64,000 bases of DNA, from NCBI GenBank assembly GCA_025370075.1, contig CP073016.1, positions 2,790,001 through 2,854,000 of the forward strand, in the 5' to 3' direction. The notes under the pieces are model-generated. The model did no database searches. It saw nothing but the letters and a program-made list of their open reading frames with translations, and had not been told where the DNA came from. The translations under genes and the position numbers were made by a program. This DNA comes from Chryseotalea sp. WA131a (GTDB lineage Bacteria; Bacteroidota; Bacteroidia; Cytophagales; Cyclobacteriaceae). Positions 58,630 to 64,000 of the stretch are shown in pieces (position 1 is the first letter of the stretch; the number at the start of each line of letters is the position of its first letter).

Positions 58630-60452
58630 ACGAAGGGAGGCGTGAAATACTGCAAATCGTTTTTGTGTTGGTGGGGATTATTTTCCTCATCAAATTATTT
58701 TTTATTCAAGTTTTAGATAGCAAATACGCTGAGCTGGCCGATAGCAATGCTATACTTCGCCAAGTAGAATATCCCTTTCGGGGATTGATAACCGACCGAC
58801 AAGGCAAGTTGATTGTTTATAACACACCCGAATATGATTTAATGGTGGTGTACAAGGATGTAAAGAACTTGGACACTGCAAAATTTTGCCAAGTGTTTGG
58901 AATTACCACCGAAGAATTAAGAAAGAAATTCAAGCGGTTTAGGGAGATGAAGAAAAGTAAAGACAAAGACTTTACACCCGTCAAGCCCATGCTTTTTATT
59001 GATCAACTTTCAAACGAAGATTTTGCAAGGGCACAGGATTACATGGATGAATTCCCTGGCTTTTACATTGAAGCCAGAACCACACGCGCTTACACCACGA
59101 ATGCCATTGCTAATGCCTTAGGGTATGTAAGTGAAATCAGCAAAACAAAATTAGAAGAAGACAAGTCGAAAATTTATAAGCAAGGCGATTATGTAGGGCA
59201 AAGCGGCATCGAAGCATTTTATGAAGAGCAGCTTCGTGGTCAGCGCGGCATACGCTTTAAACTTCGAAATGTAAAAGGGATTGAAAAAGGTTCTTTCAAA
59301 AACGGTTCGTACGATACGCTTTCTGTGCCAGGTCAAGATTTAGTTACCGGTATTGATTTGGATTTGCAAATATATGGTGAGTACTTAATGAAAGGAAAAG
59401 CTGGGAGCATTGCCGCCATCGAACCATCATCAGGCGAAGTGTTGGCATTGGTTTCAGGTCCATCGTATGACCCCAAACTTCTTACTGGAAAGAATTATAG
59501 TAGCAATTTTCAGTTCATCAGCACCGATACCATGAAGCCGCTCTTCAATCGGCCGTTGATGGCACAGTATCGTCCGGGTTCTATTTTCAAAATCGCTCAA
59601 GCGATGACGGCTCTTCAAGAGGGTGTGGTTACATCCGAAACCAGATTTAGGTGCGACAAATCTTTGATTGGATGCCATGCGGGACACGATAATCAAGATT
59701 TGAGAGGCGCCATTACCAATTCATGCAACCCATATTTCTTTAATGTGTTACGAAAAATGTTGAACAAAGGCGTAACCAACGACCCCTTCTCTGACACACG
59801 TGTTGGATTGGCCGAATGGAATAAACATATCAATAGTTTTGGTTTTGGAAGTCAGTTGGGCATTGACTTGCCAAATGAAAAGGGTGGCTTGATTCCAACA
59901 CCTGCCTACTACGATCGTGCCTACAGCAATCGTCCCTGGAAATTTTCAAACATCTATTCCATTGCCATCGGTGAAGGAGAAAATTTAGTTGTGCCATTGC
60001 AGATGGCCAATTTTGCGGCCACCATTGCCAATCGCGGATTTTATTATACACCACACATTGTAAAAGCAATTGGGAAAGATAAGAAGCCGTTGCCCCAATA
60101 CTTGGTTCGTCACTATACCACCATTGATTCATCTTATTTTAAAATTGCCGTGGATGCCATGCAAAATGTGGTAGAAGCAGGTACAGGCGTTCGAGCCAGG
60201 TTGCCCGACATCATCGTCTGCGGAAAAACCGGAACCGTTCAGAACGACCCACTTCCCGCTCATGCTGTATTCATAGCCTTCGCTCCACGCGATAATCCTA
60301 AAATAGCGATAGCGGTGTATGTAGAAGATGCAGGCCAAGGTGGCCGCGCGGCTGCTTCTATCGCCAGCTTGATGATTGAAAAATATCTAAACGGTAAGAC
60401 CAAAAGGCAATACATAGAAGATTATGTATTAGCCGGCAAATTTTTAGACTGA
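58626..60452 (+). CDS. mrdA: Penicillin-binding protein 2
   Basis: Class B transpeptidase of the elongasome. 608 residues: one N-terminal membrane helix (about 8-27, IVFVLVGIIFLIKLFFIQVL), the PBP dimerisation domain with YPFRGLITDRQGKLIVYN near 50-67, then the transpeptidase. Motif 1 S-x-x-K is in YRPGSIFKIAQAM near 320, motif 2 S-x-N is in ITNSCNPYF near 364, and motif 3 KTGT is in VCGKTGTVQNDP near 535. Works with RodA. Gene overlaps mreD by 4 bases. Confidence 0.95.
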   Translation: MNEGRREILQIVFVLVGIIFLIKLFFIQVLDSKYAELADSNAILRQVEYPFRGLITDRQGKLIVYNTPEYDLMVVYKDVKNLDTAKFCQVFGITTEELRKKFKRFREMKKSKDKDFTPVKPMLFIDQLSNEDFARAQDYMDEFPGFYIEARTTRAYTTNAIANALGYVSEISKTKLEEDKSKIYKQGDYVGQSGIEAFYEEQLRGQRGIRFKLRNVKGIEKGSFKNGSYDTLSVPGQDLVTGIDLDLQIYGEYLMKGKAGSIAAIEPSSGEVLALVSGPSYDPKLLTGKNYSSNFQFISTDTMKPLFNRPLMAQYRPGSIFKIAQAMTALQEGVVTSETRFRCDKSLIGCHAGHDNQDLRGAITNSCNPYFFNVLRKMLNKGVTNDPFSDTRVGLAEWNKHINSFGFGSQLGIDLPNEKGGLIPTPAYYDRAYSNRPWKFSNIYSIAIGEGENLVVPLQMANFAATIANRGFYYTPHIVKAIGKDKKPLPQYLVRHYTTIDSSYFKIAVDAMQNVVEAGTGVRARLPDIIVCGKTGTVQNDPLPAHAVFIAFAPRDNPKIAIAVYVEDAGQGGRAAASIASLMIEKYLNGKTKRQYIEDYVLAGKFLD

Positions 60453-60457
60453 CCACA

Positions 60458-61732
60458 TTGAGAAGAGACGATGACATATCGGGCAGTTTAGATTGGACAA
60501 CTGTTTTGTTGTACATGGCTTTGGTGTTGCTCGGCTGGCTCAACATTTATGCAGCCATTTATGATGAAACCGCGAATCAATCCATTTGGGATTTATCGTT
60601 GAGTTCAGGAAGGCAGATGATGTTTATTCTCGCAGCTGTGGTAATTGTTGCGGCCATCATCATTGTTGACATGCGCTTTTACGAAACTTTTGCGTATCTC
60701 TTTTATGGCCTCATTTTATTCATGCTGATTTTGGTGCCCATCATTGGGAAAGAGGTGGGTGGAAACAAGGCGTGGATCGGTATTGGGTCGTTTGGTGTGC
60801 AGCCTTCTGAGTTTGCTAAATTCATTACAGCCCTTGCCGTGGCCAAGTTTGCGGGGTCGGTTGGTTTTAAAATGGATAACCTTCGAAACCAAGCAGTATT
60901 GTTTGCACTGATTGGGTTGCCCATGGTATTGATCCAACTACAAAAAGATACGGGCACGGCTTTGGTATTTACTTCTTTTGTGTTGGTTTTCTATCGCGAG
61001 GGTATGTCGCCCTTTTTGTTGATTGTTGGAATTTGTGCTGCTTTTATTTTCATCATCACACTGCTGGTGCCCAACCCGCTTTACTTGCATGCCGCCATTG
61101 CCGTTATCTTGCTCGTTGTTATCTACTTGGGCAAAAAAAAGTTTAAGCGAATCGCCATCGTAACCATTGGCGCTCTCATAATTGCAGGGGTTATAGAAAG
61201 TGTTGACTATGTGGTGAAAGATGTGTTGAAGCCCCACCAGCGAAATAGAATTATGGTACTGGTAGATCCTGACATCGATCCGCTGGGTACGGGGTGGAAT
61301 GTAACGCAATCTAAAATCGCCATCGGTAGCGGTAGCTTTGCTGGCAAAGGATTTTTAAAAGGCACACAAACAAAGTTTGATTTCGTTCCTAAGCAAAGCA
61401 CTGATTTTATTTTTTGCACCATTGGCGAAGAATTTGGTTGGCTTGGAAGTTTGGCAGTGATTGGCTTGTTTGTAGCATTGCTCTTGCGTGTAACGTTTAT
61501 TGCCGAGCGGCAGAAAAATAGGTTTGCTAGAGTTTATGGTTACAGTGTGGCGTGTATTTTATTTTTTCACTTTGCCATCAACATTGCTATGACGATTGGA
61601 TTGTTTCCGGTAGTTGGCATCCCACTTCCATTCTTTAGTTATGGAGGCTCTTCACTTTGGGGCTTTACTATTTTGCTTTTTATCCTGCTGAAGCTAGATG
61701 CACATAGGGGAGAAATGCTGCAGCGGATTTAG
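60458..61732 (+). CDS. rodA: Rod shape-determining protein RodA (SEDS glycosyltransferase)
   Basis: Peptidoglycan polymerase partner of PBP2. 424 residues starting at TTG 60458; the conserved start MRRDDDISGSLDWTTVLLY fits the family. Ten or so membrane helices. SEDS marks: GNKAWIGIGSFGVQPSEFAK near 102-121, QLQKDTGTALVF near 166, and GSGSFAGKGFLKGTQTK near 289. The end SYGGSSLWGFTILLFILLKL is also typical. Last gene of the rod-shape operon. Confidence 0.95.
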   Translation: MRRDDDISGSLDWTTVLLYMALVLLGWLNIYAAIYDETANQSIWDLSLSSGRQMMFILAAVVIVAAIIIVDMRFYETFAYLFYGLILFMLILVPIIGKEVGGNKAWIGIGSFGVQPSEFAKFITALAVAKFAGSVGFKMDNLRNQAVLFALIGLPMVLIQLQKDTGTALVFTSFVLVFYREGMSPFLLIVGICAAFIFIITLLVPNPLYLHAAIAVILLVVIYLGKKKFKRIAIVTIGALIIAGVIESVDYVVKDVLKPHQRNRIMVLVDPDIDPLGTGWNVTQSKIAIGSGSFAGKGFLKGTQTKFDFVPKQSTDFIFCTIGEEFGWLGSLAVIGLFVALLLRVTFIAERQKNRFARVYGYSVACILFFHFAINIAMTIGLFPVVGIPLPFFSYGGSSLWGFTILLFILLKLDAHRGEMLQRI

Positions 61733-61762
61733 TAAAAAAATCATAGCCTCAGCTCTCTCAAA

Positions 61763-62122
61763 TCAAAATTCAAATCCATTTATATGTTCGAAATCCATTA
61801 TAAAAATATGTCTAACCACAGCAACAATAGCAATTTCAATAATTACATTTATGTAATTAATACTATTTTTTTGTTTGTATTCCCTTAATGATTCAATTAC
61901 CTCAATTAGAATTGTAATTAATAAAACAGCAGCAATTAGACCTTGTACTGTTGAAATAAATAAATTAGCTTTATCAATTTTAGGTTCTAGAAAGTTAATT
62001 ATTTCATTTTTAATAATTATTGTTCTCAAAGTGATCAATACAATTTCTACCAATGAATAAATCATTATCAGAGATAGGAGTAGTATCAATATGTTTATAG
62101 TTACTTTAATTATTCTGTCCAT
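61763..62122 (-). CDS. PsiE-like membrane protein
   Basis: 119 residues with two or three hydrophobic helices (about 8-34, 55-78 and 91-103) and the end VVRHIFIMDFEHINGFEF. The segment LLITILIEVIESLREYK, then YINVIIEIAIVAVVRHIFIMDF, resembles PsiE (phosphate-starvation-inducible protein E), an uncharacterised family. Composition is strongly A+T-rich and unlike the neighbours, which suggests acquisition. The IS3 element lies directly upstream of its start. Confidence 0.65.
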   Translation of the reverse strand: MDRIIKVTINILILLLSLIMIYSLVEIVLITLRTIIIKNEIINFLEPKIDKANLFISTVQGLIAAVLLITILIEVIESLREYKQKNSINYINVIIEIAIVAVVRHIFIMDFEHINGFEF

Positions 62123-62280
62123 ATAATTTTTTGCATTAAGTTTTTGGTAAATGGCTGAGAATTTTGACAGGTTGTAAATATAGATTACTGTTTTGAATTT
62201 TGCATAGTTGAACTGAAACGGAAGCGGGCTCTGCTGAGGAGCAACCTGCCAGGGTTACGTTCAACCGACTGGAATGGTCA

Positions 62281-62311
62281 AGCCCTGCCGGAAGCGCAGG
62301 GCTTTTCTTTT
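62281..62311 (+). terminator. Terminator-like hairpin inside the IS3 element
   Basis: AGCCCTGC and GCAGGGCT form an 8-bp stem with a 7-base loop, followed by TTTCTTTT on the plus strand. It would stop transcription entering from the left of the element, that is, antisense to the transposase. Confidence 0.75.
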
Positions 62312-62346
62312 GGATCATTCCAAGAGCTTTATGCCTTAAGAAAACC

Positions 62347-63129
62347 TTACGCTGCATAAGCCATCGGGGTTTGATAGTTGAGCGATTGATGTGGCCTTTC
62401 ATGATTGTAATCATCGACCCATTTAGCAGTTACTTCATTGGCTTGTTCAATAGAGTGAAATAGATTCGCATCCAGTACATCTTCACGGTACGTTTTGTTG
62501 AACCGCTCAATGATGGCGTTCTGCTGTGGCTTTCCTTTCTGTATGCGGCCCCATTCTATATGGTTGTTTTGCATCCACAACTGAAACCGTTTGGAGCGAA
62601 ACTCTGGGCCATTGTCAGTACGGACCTTAAGCGGTTTACCATAACGTTCAATAGCCAACTCCACTATTTCAATCACCCTTCGAGCTGGTAAGTTGAAATC
62701 GACCTCAATGCCTTTGCACTGTCGATTGAAATGATCGACAATGTTAAGTGTTCTAATCCTTCGCCCATTGCTCAGCGCATCGCTCATAAAGTCCATCGCC
62801 CATTCCTGGTTGGCTTTTAATGGAATAGAGATAGGATTAGAAGGATTGTCCTTGATACGCTTACGTGGCTTTTTGCTCAACGAAAAACTTTCGTTCTCAT
62901 ACACCCTGCGAATTTTACTATCTCCCATCCCGGGGTGCTTTTTCTGCACCAGTTTGATCACTTTCATCCTTCCTTTCCGACTGCTGCCAATAACTTCCTC
63001 TATCGCTTTTTTTACTACGGCATCTTTGGCGGGCATTCGCTTTTGGTAATACTTTTTGGTGCGCGAACATCCCACCAGCTTACACGCCTGAGCATGGCTC
63101 ATCTGGTAGTGGCCTGCCAGATACCCCAA
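62347..63129 (-). CDS. IS3-family transposase OrfB (integrase core)
   Basis: 260 residues if read from the TTG at 63129. The frame stays open further back to the slippery site in orfA, so the working protein is the OrfAB fusion made by -1 frameshifting. DDE core: Asp in QEWAMDFMSDAL, Asp in VRTDNGPEF and Glu in AIIERFNKTYRED. The HTH_21 region (about 5-70) precedes it. IS407 subgroup by resemblance. The frame is intact, so the element may still be active. Confidence 0.92.
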   Translation of the reverse strand: MGYLAGHYQMSHAQACKLVGCSRTKKYYQKRMPAKDAVVKKAIEEVIGSSRKGRMKVIKLVQKKHPGMGDSKIRRVYENESFSLSKKPRKRIKDNPSNPISIPLKANQEWAMDFMSDALSNGRRIRTLNIVDHFNRQCKGIEVDFNLPARRVIEIVELAIERYGKPLKVRTDNGPEFRSKRFQLWMQNNHIEWGRIQKGKPQQNAIIERFNKTYREDVLDANLFHSIEQANEVTAKWVDDYNHERPHQSLNYQTPMAYAA

Positions 63130-63152
63130 GCCGTGTTCTTTTTGATCAGGCG

Positions 63153-63422
63153 CTAAAACTTTTTTGTGAGCAAATCTTTAATGGCATCGATCTCTAAACT
63201 TTGGTTGGCCACAATCTTTTTCAGTCGAGAGTTTTCATACTCAAGCTCCTTAAGCCGTTTGAGTTCGTCCACCTTCATACCGGCATACTTCCTTCGCCAG
63301 TTGTAAAACGTGGCTTCACTGATGCCGTGTTTGCGGCACACTTCGGAAACCTTCTGATCTTGCTGTGACTGTTCGTTGAGTATCCCAATAATCTGGGCCT
63401 CGGTAAAGCTCATCTTTTTCAT
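63153..63422 (-). CDS. IS3-family transposase OrfA (HTH)
   Basis: 89 residues: a helix-turn-helix KVSEVCRKHGISEATFYNWR (about 23-42), then a leucine-rich coiled coil (LKRLKELEYENSRLKKIVAN, about 54-74). It binds the ends of the element. Near the stop lies AAAAAAG (63159-63165) followed by TTTTAG; -1 slippage there continues into VLAPDQKEHG and the OrfB frame, giving the OrfAB fusion. Confidence 0.92.
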   Translation of the reverse strand: MKKMSFTEAQIIGILNEQSQQDQKVSEVCRKHGISEATFYNWRRKYAGMKVDELKRLKELEYENSRLKKIVANQSLEIDAIKDLLTKKF

Positions 63423-63481
63423 TTGACTGTTTTGTTAGGTTAAAATTAAAAAAACTCTACTTTTAACCTGTTCAAAAAAAT

Positions 63482-63652
63482 TCAATTCAATTTGATAAGT
63501 ATATTGATTTAGTGGGGTTTGAAAACCTTGATGCAAAACCTTTACGTCTATACTCACCAATTCATAAAATACGTAAACCCTTTATTGGCGAACTAGGTGA
63601 TATTTCCAATGAGGTTTTTACTATAGAAAAGATAGCGAGAATTATCCACTAG
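63482..63652 (+). pseudogene. Truncated gene fragment beside the IS3 element
   Basis: A 56-codon frame, open at its 5' side into the IS end, reads FDKYIDLVGFENLDAKPLRL, then HKIRKPFIGELGD and IEKIARIIH before a stop at 63650. Protein-like composition but no start codon, so it is probably the tail of a gene cut by the element. The family is not recognised. Confidence 0.4.
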
Positions 63653-64000
63653 GTACAATCTGGTTTAATAAAAAAAATAGTAAGATCATATCATGGACGC
63701 TGATTAATCAAGGCGGCTACTATTTTCTAACCTTCAATTTACTGTAACCCCACCGAGGAATTTTTGGCCGCGGTCGGTCTTACTGAGCCACCCAAAGCGC
63801 TTTGGGTTTAGCTGCAGACGCTTTGTATTTTTTGTTGCGTGGATTATAACTTTCAACATTGTTCAGCAAGTAGGACGAAATTGGATCTTAATAAACTGCT
63901 CGCATCGTTGTTTTTGAGAAAAAATCAGACAGAGAGACTACAAGTAATCGCTACTGTTTGGTTTGCTCTTCAGGTCGTTCACAAATTTTCGAAAAAGGTC
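63653..64000. other. Right-edge region without a clear gene
   Basis: 348 bases. A minus-strand frame of 41 codons (63734-63859, with KRLQLNPKRFGWLSKTDRG) and the last 20 codons of a minus-strand frame entering at 64000 (DLFRKFVNDLK..., stop near 63938) are the only candidates. Neither is convincing. It looks like degraded DNA beside the IS3 element. Confidence 0.3.

Larger units (their letters stand above)
62165..63474 (-). mobile_element. IS3-family insertion sequence (IS407-like), about 1.3 kb
   Basis: The ends are imperfect inverted repeats: TGACAGGTTGTAAATATAG at 62165 and, on the other strand, TGAACAGGTTAAAAGTAGA ending at 63474. Both begin TG as in IS3 elements. The element holds orfA (63153-63422) and orfB (62347-63129) in different frames. 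I could not see a clear target-site duplication. The 180 bases between the orfB stop and the left end contain a plus-strand terminator hairpin. Confidence 0.8.

Noticed and set aside
1..64000. CRISPR array, rRNA operon or prophage
   Set aside because: No regularly spaced identical repeats with unique spacers, no rRNA sequence and no phage structural genes were found.

Overview
The window is a chromosomal segment of a Bacteroidota bacterium, most likely a member of the Cytophagales. Evidence for this: promoter-like sites of the TTG-N20-TAnnTTTG type, a type IX secretion (T9SS) C-terminal sorting domain and a PorE-like protein, a bacillithiol BshC, DUF4295 behind rpmB-rpmG, the purH-mreBCD-mrdA-rodA order, and DUF6452/DUF6048 neighbours. 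The genus cannot be fixed from the sequence alone. The segment is mostly housekeeping DNA, with a transposon at each end (an IS5-type transposase cut by the left edge, a complete IS3-type element near the right edge).

Layout. 1-1032: IS5-family transposase. 1276-5492: methionine branch operon on the minus strand (promoter, SAM-I riboswitch, a 39-codon leader ORF ending in a cysteine run, metY, metX, hom). 5554-5805: decayed histidine kinase. 5995-8471: fabG and lpdA with an interspersed repeat between them. 8804-14200: secreted protein, HAD phosphatase, esterase, lysA, BaiN-type flavoprotein, tRNA-Phe. 14351-19602: two Fe-S proteins, a small conserved protein, a PorE-like OmpA lipoprotein, DUF2721. 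19612-24183: purM, glmM, HicAB, a small Cys protein, mazG. 24227-25830: a three-gene HipB-HipS-HipT-like module behind three evenly spaced palindromes. 25833-32363: ruvX, def, an aminotransferase, cdsA, a CPBP protease, dusB, a RelE/ParE-type pair, an EamA transporter. 32574-37495: S9 peptidase, aguB-aguA (agmatine to putrescine), a lipoprotein and a small membrane protein. 37547-44955: folate cyclo-ligase, bshC, rimO, DUF6452/DUF6048, ftsY, DUF4295-rpmG-rpmB, HAD. 45031-54403: a frameshifted NTR-like gene, an FG-GAP T9SS cargo, murF, YceI, DUF2461, an ECF sigma cluster and an omega-amidase. 54519-61732: purH and the rod-shape genes mreB, mreC, mreD, mrdA, rodA. 61763-64000: a PsiE-like protein, the IS3 element and gene debris.

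How the genes work together. hom makes homoserine, metX acetylates it and metY puts sulfide onto it. The leader of that operon can read SAM (riboswitch) and perhaps cysteine supply (Cys codon run), which is the most interesting regulatory arrangement here. lysA, murF, glmM and the mre/mrdA/rodA block all serve peptidoglycan synthesis and cell shape. Three toxin-antitoxin modules (HicAB, HipBST-like, RelE/ParE-like) lie within about 9 kb. The PorE-like protein and the FG-GAP protein with a sorting domain show a type IX secretion pathway.

Two unexplained structural themes recur. One is a dispersed ~110-bp repeat (two copies, opposite orientation). The other is a set of intergenic spacers in which a short word is stuttered and then echoed as its reverse complement, a different word at each locus but the same design. 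All homology calls come from reading motifs, without database searches.
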